From Polyangium spumosum (GTDB lineage Bacteria > Myxococcota_A > Polyangia > Polyangiales > Polyangiaceae): 64,000 nt of DNA. Below, piece by piece: positions 1 through 8,896 of this stretch. The stretch is taken from the NCBI RefSeq assembly GCF_009649845.1, contig NZ_WJIE01000001.1, positions 1,101,054-1,165,053 of the forward strand, written 5' to 3'. The notes below the pieces were generated by a model that was given only the letters and a program-made list of their open reading frames with translations, did not search any database and was not told the DNA's origin. Each line of letters opens with the position of its first letter. The first letter of the stretch is position 1. The translations under genes and the position numbers were made by a program.

Positions 1-160
1 CCCGGCGGCAAGCGTGCCGATCCGGGGGTCCGTCCCGCTGCTCTCCGCCGTCACACGTAGGCCCGTCCCTGCGCGGCTCCGTGCCGCCACTGCGTATCGG
101 GCCACCATTCACCCTTCGAGGTCAACGGCATAGTGGCCGGGACCTCCGGAGGACGACCGG

Positions 161-332
161 AACCCCAACGTGTTGACCTCCAGGTCGTGGGGGGGAGGAC
201 CAGAACCTCAACGTGTTGACCTTCCGGTCGTGGGGGGGACCTCCGGAACCTCAACGTGTTGACCTCCAGGTCGTGGGGGGGACCTCCGGAACCTCGACGC
301 GGTGGACCTGCGCAAGTGGGAGGGACTTCCGG
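161..332. repeat. 43-bp tandem repeat, four copies
   Basis: Four imperfect copies start at 161, 204, 247 and 290 with an exact 43-bp period. The shared core reads AACCTCAACGTGTTGACC followed by a G-run; the fourth copy is the most diverged. Part of a further copy is visible at about 140-160. Because 43 is not a multiple of three, reading frames through the array do not encode a repeated peptide, so it is non-coding. It fills most of the 392 bases before the first gene. Confidence 0.85.
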
Positions 333-392
333 TATGCTCCTCGGTCGTCGGTGGGATGGGAACGCCCCCGCCGCGACGTTGTCAGGAGCCGT

Positions 393-704
393 ATGGGAGA
401 CACGCACAAGAACCTGGTCTTCTCGATCCCCCTGCCCGGAGGCCGTGTCGCGCGGGTGCCGATCGACGTGCTCGAGCAATACGTCGACCCGAGCGCGCGC
501 CTCGCGCACGGCGCCGCCGAGGCCGAGGAGGACGTGACCGCTCATTCGATGTCGGTCGACCCCACGACCGGCGCCAGCATCTGGCACACCGACTGGGAGC
601 TCGGGCAATGCGACTACACGGACGAGAACGGCTTTCCGCAGTCCGCCTACGCCTGGCACCGCCACCCGCTCGGCAACGAGTACACCGAAATCTACCAGAA
701 GTGA
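393..704 (+). CDS. Small hypothetical protein, first gene of the kinase cluster
   Basis: A 103-residue protein beginning MGDTHKNLVF, with no signal peptide or membrane segment; I do not recognise a family. It is acidic in the middle and ends in an aromatic and histidine-rich stretch (WHTDWELG, YAWHRHPLG), which could be a small binding fold, but that is a guess. The ATG at 393 was chosen because CAGGAG lies just upstream and because longer frames would run through the tandem repeat. Its TGA stop overlaps the GTG of the next gene (GTGA), suggesting translational coupling. Confidence 0.7.
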   Translation: MGDTHKNLVFSIPLPGGRVARVPIDVLEQYVDPSARLAHGAAEAEEDVTAHSMSVDPTTGASIWHTDWELGQCDYTDENGFPQSAYAWHRHPLGNEYTEIYQK

Positions 705-1918
705 GCCCGCGCCTTCGCCTCCCCGTCCTCGTCGCGCTCGCCTTCACCGCCTGCATCGAGCCGGGGTATCCGCTCGCGCCGAACGGGCAGGTCGACATCC
801 GCGTCCACGTCGCGGGCTCCCTCTTCGCCGCCGACATGCTCGACGCCGAAGGCAAACCCGTCCTGCCGCGCCAGAAACCCTCCGAGACCGGCGTCACCTT
901 GTTCCTCGCCGAGGGCGGCGCGCCCGCGTACGGCGGGTTCGTCACGGTCCGCGTCGACCCGCCCGAGGCCCTCGTCCTCCGGCCCTACCCCGAGGAGAAC
1001 ACGAGCCCCACGTGCCGCGAGATCGAAGGCGCGTTCCGGTGCACCGCGTCGAGCGAGGGCTACGCGCGTTTTGTCGTCGCCTCCGAGAGCGACTGGTCCG
1101 GCGAGGCCTCGATCCTCGTGAGCTGGGCCGAGCAAACGAAGGAAGAGGCCGTCGAGATCCTGCCCGCGGGCCTGCCCGCGTCCGCGACGAACTTCACGAT
1201 GCTCGTCGCCGGCCTCGACGAGTCCCTCGACGGCGCGCGGGTCCTGCCGACCTTCCTCGCGCTCACGTGCACCGTCGGCCCGCTGCCCGATGATCTCGGC
1301 TCCAAGTGGCGGCCCGGCGCCATCCGCTCCCGCGAGGCCTACGTCCGCGCCACGCCGCCCTCGAACGCGCCCGGCGTCGTCGAGGACGCGCCCGTCATCG
1401 TCGAGTCGCTCTTCAGCGAGGCCGCCCTCTCCACCACGGAAGACTGCGCCGAGCGCCGCACGCGCCTGCGTGTCCTGCTCGGCCCGACCGGCGAGAGCGA
1501 GCGCTTCCACCTCTGCTTCAGCGACATCGGCGGCGAGGCCAACTTCGCGGTCACCTCGGGCCAGAAGCAGATCGATCCGGGCCCGAGGGTCGTCGTCGAT
1601 CCGGAGCCGCGCCTGCTCCGCGTGCGCGCGCTCCAGAGCACCGCCACCATCGGCTTCGAGGCCGACCTCTTCGAGGTCAGCGCCTTCGACGTGAACCGCG
1701 TCCGCATGAAGATGCCGGTCGATCTACGCGTCGAAGGCAGCGAGCACCTCGCCATCGAGCAGGCCAGCGTGACGCTGCAGGAAGAGCCGGATCCCGCCAC
1801 GGTCATCCCCGCCTTGCCCAAGTCCGAAGGCGCGGCCCGCCTCCACGTCACGCCCCGCCTCCTCTCGGCCCCCGACTGCGTCTCCGACCCGATCAACGTC
1901 GTCGCCGAAGTGCCCTGA
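701..1918 (+). CDS. Predicted lipoprotein of unknown function
   Basis: A 405-residue protein starting at a GTG that overlaps the previous stop. The N-terminus (VSPRLRLPVLVALAFTAC) is a short lipoprotein signal with the lipidated Cys at residue 18, so the mature protein should sit on the inner or outer membrane. The remainder is rich in beta-prone segments and resembles repeated immunoglobulin-like or calx-beta-like surface domains, but no catalytic motif is visible. It is 31 bases upstream of another exported protein in the same cluster. Function unknown. Confidence 0.75.
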   Translation: MSPRLRLPVLVALAFTACIEPGYPLAPNGQVDIRVHVAGSLFAADMLDAEGKPVLPRQKPSETGVTLFLAEGGAPAYGGFVTVRVDPPEALVLRPYPEENTSPTCREIEGAFRCTASSEGYARFVVASESDWSGEASILVSWAEQTKEEAVEILPAGLPASATNFTMLVAGLDESLDGARVLPTFLALTCTVGPLPDDLGSKWRPGAIRSREAYVRATPPSNAPGVVEDAPVIVESLFSEAALSTTEDCAERRTRLRVLLGPTGESERFHLCFSDIGGEANFAVTSGQKQIDPGPRVVVDPEPRLLRVRALQSTATIGFEADLFEVSAFDVNRVRMKMPVDLRVEGSEHLAIEQASVTLQEEPDPATVIPALPKSEGAARLHVTPRLLSAPDCVSDPINVVAEVP

Positions 1919-1949
1919 CGGCGCGCGGATCCACCCGAGCGAAACCCCC

Positions 1950-4133
1950 ATGCGACAAGCCCCCCGCCCCGCCCGTGCCCCGTGGTCGCGCGCCCTCGCG
2001 CTCTTCGGAATCGCCGCCTCGCTCTCGTTCGTGGGCCCCGTGATCGCGCAGGAGGACGACGACGGCGGCGGCGACGAGCCCGGGACGACGACGACGACCG
2101 TGAACACCCCCTCGGGCTCGGCGCCGATGCCCGCGGATTTCAGCGGCAGCCTCCAGATCGTCCGGGGCCCCGCGACCGCAAACGGCGGCGCCACGCCCGG
2201 CACCGCGCCCGAGATCTTCCCCGAGGCGAGCCGCGTGTTCATGAGCGTGCGCGACACCGACCCCGTGCCGATCGAGACGGCGCGCCGCGGCGGCCCGTGG
2301 CTCTGCTCGACGGGGCAATGCACGACGACGCTCGGCGACGCCGGCCAGAGCCGCATCGGCGACGACATGCTCCGCTCGATCAAGCTGCAGACGCCCACGC
2401 TCCCGTTGCCGCTCACCATCTGGGGTCGGCTCGACGAGCAGGGCCGCCGCACGCTCGACTTCGACCCGGTCCTGCTCAGCCGCCGCGACTACCGCCACGT
2501 CTGCGCCTACCCGCCCGTCGCCCCGGACGACAAGAGCGGCGGGCGCAAGGTCGAAAAGGCCCCGCTCTGCCGCGACAGCGTGCCCGTCCCGCCTCAACCC
2601 GACTCGGGCGAGGTGCTGCTCGGCTTGCAGTGGCCGAAGCAGTCCGAGATGGCCGACTTCCGCTACCTCGCCATCGTCGATAGCTGCGGCAACGCCCGCG
2701 TCCAGCCCTTCCAGCGCACCTTCACCGTGCCCGTCTTCGAGGTCGCCTCCGGCGGCTGCGGCAAGGCCGACGGCAAGGTCCTGCGTATCTTCCCGAGCGG
2801 CGGCTGGCTCCGCGTCACCGCGTTCAACCTGGAGAACACCGCCGCCGCGACCGTCGTCAACGCCACCTACCGCGTCTCGGTCCCGCCGCTCGAGAACCTC
2901 GTCGAGTCGAACCCGGCGCGTATGCTCTTCCCCGATCCGCAGCTCGAGGACCTCAAGGTCGACTGCGGCCCCGCGATGCGCAAGCCCGGAGGTCCCCCCT
3001 CGGGTCCGCCCTCGCGCACGCCCCCGCCGGGCTTCACGCCGAAGGCCCCCGCCGCGGCGCCGAAGCCCACCACGCCGAAGCCCGGCGACAAACCGGCGGT
3101 CCAGGCCGCGGCGCAGACGCCCACGCCGGCGAGGCCCGCGCCCGTCGCCCCCAAACCCTCGCCGATGGGCCCGCCGCGGCCCTCGCTCCCGAGGAAGGCC
3201 ACCGCGCCCGCGGGCCCCGGGCCGCAGCCGCTCGCGCACGTGTCGCTCGTCATCGCGCCCGAGCCGCTCCGGCAAGGCGTTTGTCGCGTCCGCATGATGG
3301 GCTCGACCAAGGGGCGCCTCGTCGCCCCGCTCGCGCTCTACGTCTCGCTCACGCGCACCGATCGCACCTCGAACGGCGCGCCGATCGAGCTCTTGAACGA
3401 GCACAAGTGGATCGTCACGCCGAACTCGGCCGAGTTCCAGCTCCCGCCCCTCGCCGAGAACTTCGACGGCGACTCGCGCCTGCGGCTCGCGGTCTACAGC
3501 GATCCGCTGAACACCGACGGAAAGGTCGTGCTCGTCTCGGACGCGACGCGCGTCGCGGCCTCCTTGCGCTCGGGCGGCGAGGCCGTCCCCGAGGCGGCGC
3601 GTAGGCTCATCGGCTCGGCCACCATCCACTCCGTCCCGCTCTGCGGCGAGGCGAACTTCGAGACCCTCGAGGCCGCCGGGAGCTGCCTCCGCGCCTACCT
3701 CACCATCCCGGCCATGCTGGCCACGCTCCAGATCACCCGCGCCCCCTGGCTCGAGCGCCCCCTCGTCACGCGCACCGTGCTCAGCGCCGTCGGCGTCGCC
3801 CTCGCCGTCGACAGCTACGACCCCGTCCGGCGCCGCGCCTTCCCCATCGCAGGCCAGCTCGGCGGCTCCATCCAGCAGCTCGGCGACGGCCGCGTGGGCC
3901 TGCTCGGCTACCTCGGCGTCGCCCCGACCATCCCGGTCCTCGGCGACGGCGGCAACACCACCTCCTTCGGCTTCCTCGCCGGCCTCGGCCTGTCCTACAT
4001 CACGAACGAGAGCGGCCCCGACGAAGGCCTGAAGCCCGCCGCGTTCCTCTCCGTCGTCGTCCAGGTCGGCCAGGCCACCCCCCAGGCCTCCGCCTCGGGC
4101 AGGGCTGTGTTCGGAAGTTACCAGGGCGAGTGA
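1950..4133 (+). CDS. Large exported protein with Pro/Ala-rich linker
   Basis: A 727-residue protein with a clear Sec signal peptide ending near residue 34 (PVIAQ), an acidic DDDGGGD stretch, and an N-terminal globular part with scattered cysteines. A long Pro/Ala/Lys-rich linker (about residues 345-430) precedes a C-terminal part whose last 120 residues have alternating hydrophobic strands (LGYLGVAPTIPV, FGFLAGLGLSYI) that look like an outer-membrane beta-hairpin region. This suggests an envelope-spanning or outer-membrane-anchored protein. It lies 16 bases before a Ser/Thr kinase gene. No family recognised. Confidence 0.75.
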   Translation: MRQAPRPARAPWSRALALFGIAASLSFVGPVIAQEDDDGGGDEPGTTTTTVNTPSGSAPMPADFSGSLQIVRGPATANGGATPGTAPEIFPEASRVFMSVRDTDPVPIETARRGGPWLCSTGQCTTTLGDAGQSRIGDDMLRSIKLQTPTLPLPLTIWGRLDEQGRRTLDFDPVLLSRRDYRHVCAYPPVAPDDKSGGRKVEKAPLCRDSVPVPPQPDSGEVLLGLQWPKQSEMADFRYLAIVDSCGNARVQPFQRTFTVPVFEVASGGCGKADGKVLRIFPSGGWLRVTAFNLENTAAATVVNATYRVSVPPLENLVESNPARMLFPDPQLEDLKVDCGPAMRKPGGPPSGPPSRTPPPGFTPKAPAAAPKPTTPKPGDKPAVQAAAQTPTPARPAPVAPKPSPMGPPRPSLPRKATAPAGPGPQPLAHVSLVIAPEPLRQGVCRVRMMGSTKGRLVAPLALYVSLTRTDRTSNGAPIELLNEHKWIVTPNSAEFQLPPLAENFDGDSRLRLAVYSDPLNTDGKVVLVSDATRVAASLRSGGEAVPEAARRLIGSATIHSVPLCGEANFETLEAAGSCLRAYLTIPAMLATLQITRAPWLERPLVTRTVLSAVGVALAVDSYDPVRRRAFPIAGQLGGSIQQLGDGRVGLLGYLGVAPTIPVLGDGGNTTSFGFLAGLGLSYITNESGPDEGLKPAAFLSVVVQVGQATPQASASGRAVFGSYQGE

Positions 4134-4149
4134 TAAGCTTGCGCACCAC

Positions 4150-5418
4150 GTGAACGAAGGAGACCTCGTCGCCGGACGTTACCGACTCCTCCGCCCCATC
4201 GGACGGGGCGCGATGGGCACGGTCTGGGCGGGCCGGCACGAGCTGCTCGGGCGCGACTTCGCCCTCAAGTTCGCCACCCTGCCCGTCCGCGCCGGCCCCG
4301 AGGCGCGCGAGCGTTTCCTCCACGAAGCGCAGGCCATCGGCCGCCTGCGCCACCCCAACGTGGTCGACGTCGCGGACTTCGGCGAGGTCGCGCCCGGAGG
4401 CGGGCTCTACCTCGCGATGGAGCTGCTCGAGGGCCAGTCGCTCGCCGCGCGTATCGAGGAGCAAGGCGCGCTCCGCCCGTCCGAGGCCGCCGCGATCGCC
4501 GCCGAGATCGCGCGAGGCCTCTCCGCCGCGCACGCCGCCGGCATCGTCCACCGCGACATCAAGCCGGAGAACATCTTCCTGGCCCGAGGCGCACGCGGCG
4601 GCCTGGTGCCGAAGTTGCTCGACTTCGGCATCAGCAAGCAACGCTCCGACGAGGCGTCCCCCTCGACGAACGGCGCGCCCATCGGCACGCCCGCGTACAT
4701 GAGCCCCGAGCAGGCGCTCGGCGAGCTCGACGTCGATCACCGCACCGACGTGTGGTCGCTCGGCGTCGTGTTGCACGAGATGCTCGCGGGGAAACACCCG
4801 TTCGTCGCGCCGAACTACCAGGCGCTCATGACCAAGATCGCCGAGTCGCCGCCCGCGCCGCTCGACGCGTCGGTGCCCGAGGTCGTGCGCGTGATCGTGT
4901 CGCGTTGCCTCCAGAAGAACCCGAGCGAGAGGTACACGGACGCCGACGCCCTCGCCGCCGCGCTCGAGGACGCGCTCGCCAGGATCGGCCCCCCCGCGGA
5001 TGTTTCCATCGAGCGCTCGCGCGCCCTGCCTTCGTTGCGACCGCCCGGGAGCCCCGGCGCCGCGGACGCTCCCCCCTCGAGGCGTGGCCCCGCGCTCGCC
5101 GCGGCCCTGCTCGTCGCGATCGGCTTGCTCGCGGGCCTCGCCGTGATCGGCCTGCGCTCCGGCCGCGAAGCAGATCCCGCCCCGCCGCCGCCCGCTCCCA
5201 GCGCGATCACGACGACCGAAGGGATCCCCACGCCGCCTCGAACCCCACCCGCCGAGGCTCCGCCCAGCGCTTCGCCCCCGCCGACGAGCACCCAGGCTCC
5301 CCTCACGCCGCGCACCGCCAACGCCGTGACACGACCCCCCGCGGGATCGGCCTCGGGCAAGCCCTCGGTTCCGCTGGGGAAACGCCCCACGACGAACGTC
5401 AACGACCCGGGTTTCTGA
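4150..5418 (+). CDS. Transmembrane serine/threonine protein kinase (Pkn type)
   Basis: A 422-residue bacterial Hanks-type kinase. Visible landmarks are the glycine-rich loop (IGRGAMGTVW, about 17-26), the ATP-binding Lys in FALKF (Lys40), the catalytic loop HRDIKPEN (134-141), DFG (158-160) and the activation/P+1 segment GTPAYMSPE (179-187), so it should be active. A single membrane helix at about 315-335 is followed by a Pro/Ser/Thr-rich tail of some 85 residues that would be periplasmic. The tail has no PASTA repeats. The GTG start keeps the kinase domain complete. Neighbouring exported proteins are plausible co-regulated partners or sensors, which is inference from clustering. Confidence 0.93.
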   Translation: MNEGDLVAGRYRLLRPIGRGAMGTVWAGRHELLGRDFALKFATLPVRAGPEARERFLHEAQAIGRLRHPNVVDVADFGEVAPGGGLYLAMELLEGQSLAARIEEQGALRPSEAAAIAAEIARGLSAAHAAGIVHRDIKPENIFLARGARGGLVPKLLDFGISKQRSDEASPSTNGAPIGTPAYMSPEQALGELDVDHRTDVWSLGVVLHEMLAGKHPFVAPNYQALMTKIAESPPAPLDASVPEVVRVIVSRCLQKNPSERYTDADALAAALEDALARIGPPADVSIERSRALPSLRPPGSPGAADAPPSRRGPALAAALLVAIGLLAGLAVIGLRSGREADPAPPPPAPSAITTTEGIPTPPRTPPAEAPPSASPPPTSTQAPLTPRTANAVTRPPAGSASGKPSVPLGKRPTTNVNDPGF

Positions 5419-5448
5419 GGCCCACCCGACCCCGGCAGGCGGCAAACC

Positions 5449-6423
5449 GTGTTACCATCACGACGAGGGTTCGGTTTGCGTCGGGTTTCCTTTCAGGCAG
5501 CGTGCGTGGGGATCGCCGTGCTCGCTGGTACGGTGGGGCCGGCGCACGCCCTGGCAAGCGGACCTCCCACGGCCGCGGAGCTCAAGGAAGCACGCGAGCA
5601 GTTCACGCGAGGCAGGCAGCTCGAAGACGAGGGCAAGTTCGCCGAAGCGCTCGCGCTGTTCCAGCGCGTGGGTCAGGTGAAGATGACCCCGCAGGTGCGC
5701 TTCCACATCGCGCTTTGCCTGGAGCACACCGGCAAGCTGGCCGACGCGCTGGAGACGTTCCGCCTCGCCGCCCGGGAGGCCAAACCCACGGCGCCCACCG
5801 TCGTGACCGAGGCGAACGAGCACATCGAAGCGCTCGAGAAGCGGGTGCCGACGCTGACGGTCGTGGTCACGGACGGCAGCCCAGGAGACGTGATCACGCT
5901 GGAGGGTCGGCCGGTGACGGCCGGGTCGGCGAACCGCGTGGACCCAGGGGCGTACACCCTCGTGTTGCGGCGCGACGGCGAGGTCACGCGCGAGCAACAC
6001 GTCACCGTCGAGGAGGGCCAGACCTTGCGGGTCGAGCTCGCGACGACGGCCGACGTGGGCAAGCCCAGGCCCGGGCCCTCCTCGACGCAGCGCACGCTCG
6101 GCTTCGCGGCGCTTGGCCTCTCGGCGGCGTCGCTCGTGACGATGGGCGTGTTCATCGGGCTCCGCGCGGACAGGCTCTCGGACGTCGAGGCCGCCTGCCC
6201 CACGCTCACCGGCTGCGATCGCTCGGTCGCGCCGCTCGCGGAGGAGGGGGCCACGTACGCGACGCTCGTGAACGTGTTCGCCGGGCTCTCGGGCGCGGCG
6301 GCGGCCGCGGGCGTCGCGCTCTTGCTGACCGCGCCCGCCACGAGCACCCCGAGCGCGGGCTTGCGTCTGCAACCCGTGCTCGCTCCGGGCGTCGGGTTCG
6401 TGTCGATCGAAGGGAGGTTTTGA
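5449..6423 (+). CDS. Exported TPR/PEGA-like membrane protein
   Basis: A 324-residue protein with a signal peptide (cleavage near AHALA, about residue 36). One or two tetratricopeptide-like helix pairs follow (REQFTRGRQLEDEGKFAEAL, then FHIALCLEHTGKLADALETF). A PEGA-like beta domain covers about 133-200 (PGAYTLVLRRDGEV). Two hydrophobic segments near 222-240 and 275-295 come after it. This TPR + PEGA + two-helix architecture is common in myxobacterial envelope proteins of unknown role; the gene at 41308 has a related layout without PEGA. The GTG start is 30 bases after the kinase gene, so the two are probably co-transcribed. Confidence 0.78.
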   Translation: MLPSRRGFGLRRVSFQAACVGIAVLAGTVGPAHALASGPPTAAELKEAREQFTRGRQLEDEGKFAEALALFQRVGQVKMTPQVRFHIALCLEHTGKLADALETFRLAAREAKPTAPTVVTEANEHIEALEKRVPTLTVVVTDGSPGDVITLEGRPVTAGSANRVDPGAYTLVLRRDGEVTREQHVTVEEGQTLRVELATTADVGKPRPGPSSTQRTLGFAALGLSAASLVTMGVFIGLRADRLSDVEAACPTLTGCDRSVAPLAEEGATYATLVNVFAGLSGAAAAAGVALLLTAPATSTPSAGLRLQPVLAPGVGFVSIEGRF

Positions 6424-6809
6424 TGCGGAAAACGAGGCGCGAGCGCTCACCTGTGTTCTGTCTCGGCTTGTGGCTCCTCGGGCTCGGTCCGGGTCTCGTC
6501 GCGTGCACGTTCCCGACGATCGATTACGTCGAGCAGGAGGTGGCCGCCGAGGCCCCGTGCGTGACGACGCCCAAATGCGCGAGCGACATCGACACCTGCG
6601 CGAAGCAGGCCGAGGGGCAACGCACGATGTGCATGTCGCAGTGCCAGAAGGGGCCGGTCGATATGGGCTTGAGCGCGGATTGCTCGACGTGCGAATCCAC
6701 GCACGACACGGCCCTGAACATCTGCGTCGCGCAATGCGAGACCTGCAGCGCGGCCGATGGCTGCACGAACGCGACCGAGAGCTGCAGATCGCTGCTCGGC
6801 CTTCCGTGA
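6423..6809 (+). CDS. Small Cys-rich lipoprotein
   Basis: A 128-residue protein whose signal (LGLGPGLVAC) ends in a lipobox with the lipidated Cys near residue 28. The mature part contains about a dozen cysteines, spaced as in CVTTPKC, CSTCEST and CETCSAADGC, which implies disulfide-bonded folding outside the cytoplasm. The ATG overlaps the previous gene's TGA by one base (TGATG), so it is the last, translationally coupled gene of the kinase cluster. No named family recognised. Confidence 0.78.
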   Translation: MRKTRRERSPVFCLGLWLLGLGPGLVACTFPTIDYVEQEVAAEAPCVTTPKCASDIDTCAKQAEGQRTMCMSQCQKGPVDMGLSADCSTCESTHDTALNICVAQCETCSAADGCTNATESCRSLLGLP

Positions 6810-7084
6810 CGCGCGCGTCAACCACGCGTGACGGCTGTGTGTCAATCCTTTTCCGCCCGCGAAGGCGCGCGTGTTCGTCCTGCCAGCCCTCCTCGCGGGT
6901 CATCGCTGGTCACGGGAAAGACCAGCGTGCCCGGAAATATCCTTCAATGATTGATGAGGCCGGCGGTGGTCTCCGCAATGACCATCTCTCGACGGTGGAA
7001 ATGGGCTGACGTGGACGGAAAAACGCGAAAGCCCCGACGTGCACGGGCACGCCGGGGCTCTTCGATCCGCCGGAAGACGACGTT
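6810..7084. other. Intergenic region between convergent operons
   Basis: No gene seen. It holds a perfect hairpin, CGCTGGTC / GACCAGCG (6904-6927, 8-base loop), downstream of the lipoprotein gene. That hairpin could end the plus-strand transcript, although no T-run follows. The terminator of the exb operon is at the other end. Confidence 0.4.
7020..7060 (-). terminator. Rho-independent terminator of the tonB-exb operon
   Basis: Read on the minus strand, a G+C-rich stem (AGCCCCG ... CGGGGCT, 7031-7060) is followed by TTCGCGTTTTT. It lies 24 bases beyond the stop of the last exbD gene, exactly where the operon should end. Confidence 0.75.
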
Positions 7085-7540
7085 TTACTCTTTCTTTTCT
7101 TCTTCTTCGTCGGGAGGCGTGGTCATCATGCCGAGGACCTTCGCGCCGGCCTGCTTGGCCCCGTCCAGCGCGGTGATCAGCCGCGCGTAGTTCGCCTTGT
7201 CGTCGGCGATGAAGAAGACGATCTTGTCGTCCTCTTTGCGCCGCTCGAGCTTCGTCTTCAGCTTGTCGACGTACTCTTCGTTCGTGACCTTGTCGAAGTT
7301 GATCCGGAAATCACCCTCGGTCCCGATACGAACGACGAGCTGATCGGGCGGCACTTCCGTGACCGTCTCGACCTTCTCCGTGTCGGGCACGCGCACGTCG
7401 AGGTTCTTCTCGAGCAACGGCGTGACGACCATGAAGATGATCAACAACACGAGCACGACGTCGACGAGCGGCGTGACGTTGATGTCGGAGTTCGGAGGAT
7501 TGGCCGGCTTGATGGCCACCCTTCTCGTCTTTCTGCTCAT
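7085..7540 (-). CDS. exbD: ExbD/TolR family biopolymer transport protein (second copy)
   Basis: A 151-residue protein with the ExbD signature: a short cytoplasmic N-terminus, one membrane helix containing the conserved Asp (NVTPLVDVVLVLL, Asp27) that carries protons, and a periplasmic domain of about 100 residues ending in an acidic tail (PPDEEEEKKE). In this family ExbD works with ExbB as a proton-driven motor that energises TonB. It is 21 bases downstream of another exbD and distinct from it in sequence after the helix, so the motor probably uses a heteromeric ExbD pair. It is the last gene before a terminator. Confidence 0.93.
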   Translation of the reverse strand: MSRKTRRVAIKPANPPNSDINVTPLVDVVLVLLIIFMVVTPLLEKNLDVRVPDTEKVETVTEVPPDQLVVRIGTEGDFRINFDKVTNEEYVDKLKTKLERRKEDDKIVFFIADDKANYARLITALDGAKQAGAKVLGMMTTPPDEEEEKKE

Positions 7541-7561
7541 CTCGCTTCCGCTCCGCTCGCT

Positions 7562-7975
7562 CTACTTCTGCTCTTCGACGCCGAGGGCCACGCTCTTCGC
7601 GCCCGCCTTCCGCGCCAGCTCCATGACCTCACGCACATCGCCGACGGTCAGCGCATCGTCGCCCTTCAGCAGGAGCTTTCGGCCCGGCTTCTCATCGAGC
7701 ACGGCCTTCAAGGCGGGCGAGAAGCCCTCCTTGTCGTACTCGTCGCTCTCGATGTAGATGTGCCGGTCTTTCGTGACCGAGAGGATGATCGGATCAGCGT
7801 CCTTGTTCTCCTCGTCGATCGATTTGGACTGGGGCAACTTCACGTCCTTGCCACGCTGGAGCATGGGCGTGATGACCATGAAGATGATCAGCAGAACGAG
7901 CACCACGTCGACGAGCGGCGTGACGTTGATGTCGTTCTTTACGCTGCCCTTCTTGCCGCCTACTGCCATTCCCAT
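7562..7975 (-). CDS. exbD: ExbD/TolR family biopolymer transport protein (first copy)
   Basis: A 137-residue ExbD homologue with the canonical NVTPLVDVVLVLLIIFM helix and proton-relay residue Asp23, then a periplasmic domain with many charged residues. It is 87 bases downstream of exbB and 21 bases upstream of the second exbD. Tandem exbD genes behind one exbB are frequent in delta-proteobacterial lineages, and energy transduction to TonB is the expected role. Confidence 0.93.
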   Translation of the reverse strand: MGMAVGGKKGSVKNDINVTPLVDVVLVLLIIFMVITPMLQRGKDVKLPQSKSIDEENKDADPIILSVTKDRHIYIESDEYDKEGFSPALKAVLDEKPGRKLLLKGDDALTVGDVREVMELARKAGAKSVALGVEEQK

Positions 7976-8062
7976 GAGAACACCTACTCCCTCTCAAGGG
8001 TCGCCCCCGCTGCCACCGGGTGCGCCACGATCGCGGCGCACCCTCGAGCGAGGGCCGGCTTT

Positions 8063-8779
8063 TTAGGCCGCGGCCTCGCTCTCCTCGCCCTCTTCCTCCT
8101 CCTCGCTCGGCCCATCGGCGAGGCGACGCGCGACCAGATCGAGGAACTCGTTCGAGGCCTCCGAGATGTCGACCGCACGCGCGTCGACCCACCCCGCGAG
8201 GTAGTTGAACGCCATGACGGCCGGGATCGCCGTGAGGAGACCAAAGGCCGTCGTCAGGAGGGCCTCGGCGATACCGGCGGAGACCGTGCCGAGACCGCCG
8301 GAGCCGCTCGCCGCCATCTTCTCGAAGGCGGTGATGATGCCCATGGTCGTACCGAGCAGACCAACGAAGGGAGCCGTCGAGCCGACCGTCGCCAGCCAGC
8401 CGTGGCCACGCTTCAGGACCGCGAGCTCACGCGCCTGCTGACGCTCGAGCGCGCGCGCGACGGACTCGAAGCAGAGGTCCTTGTCACCGTGGACCGATCC
8501 CTTGTACGCGACGAGGCCCGCGCGGAGCGTGCGACCGAGGTACCCGATGTCCTTGCCGAACTTCGTGTCGGCCGCGGCATCGAGCCGGCCCGGACCGTCC
8601 GCGAGGAGCGAGGCGAGCTTCGAGGCGAACACCTTCGAGTCGGACATGCCCTTGAACGACACGAGAAGCCTCTCGCCGACGACTAGGAGGGACGTGACGC
8701 TCATGATGCCCATCACGATCACGACCAACCGGGCGAAAAGGCCCATTTCATGCCAGAGTCCACTCAGTGAAAAATCCAT
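8063..8779 (-). CDS. exbB: MotA/TolQ/ExbB proton channel family protein
   Basis: A 238-residue protein with three hydrophobic helices typical of ExbB/TolQ: an N-terminal one (about 15-35) and two C-terminal ones flanking the conserved loop (APFVGLLGTTMGIITAF and the Ala/Gly-rich ALLTTAFGLLTAIPAVMAFN). In the family this forms the pentameric channel around ExbD helices. The acidic C-terminus (EEEEEGEESE) is cytoplasmic. Its position between tonB and the exbD pair supports ExbB rather than TolQ; no tolA, tolB or pal is nearby. Confidence 0.92.
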   Translation of the reverse strand: MDFSLSGLWHEMGLFARLVVIVMGIMSVTSLLVVGERLLVSFKGMSDSKVFASKLASLLADGPGRLDAAADTKFGKDIGYLGRTLRAGLVAYKGSVHGDKDLCFESVARALERQQARELAVLKRGHGWLATVGSTAPFVGLLGTTMGIITAFEKMAASGSGGLGTVSAGIAEALLTTAFGLLTAIPAVMAFNYLAGWVDARAVDISEASNEFLDLVARRLADGPSEEEEEGEESEAAA

Positions 8780-8896
8780 GGTCTCGGTCGCGCCTCCCTC
8801 GCGCGCTCAATGCCAGCGATAACCGTTTGAACAGACGATTACACGCCGAACGAACTTTCCTGGGCCAGATGTCCCAACAAGCGGGTCGCGTGGACC

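Noticed and set aside
213-392. Upstream in-frame extension of the first gene
   Set aside because: The extension reads through the 43-bp tandem repeat in different frames and lacks a ribosome site; the ATG at 393 is better supported.
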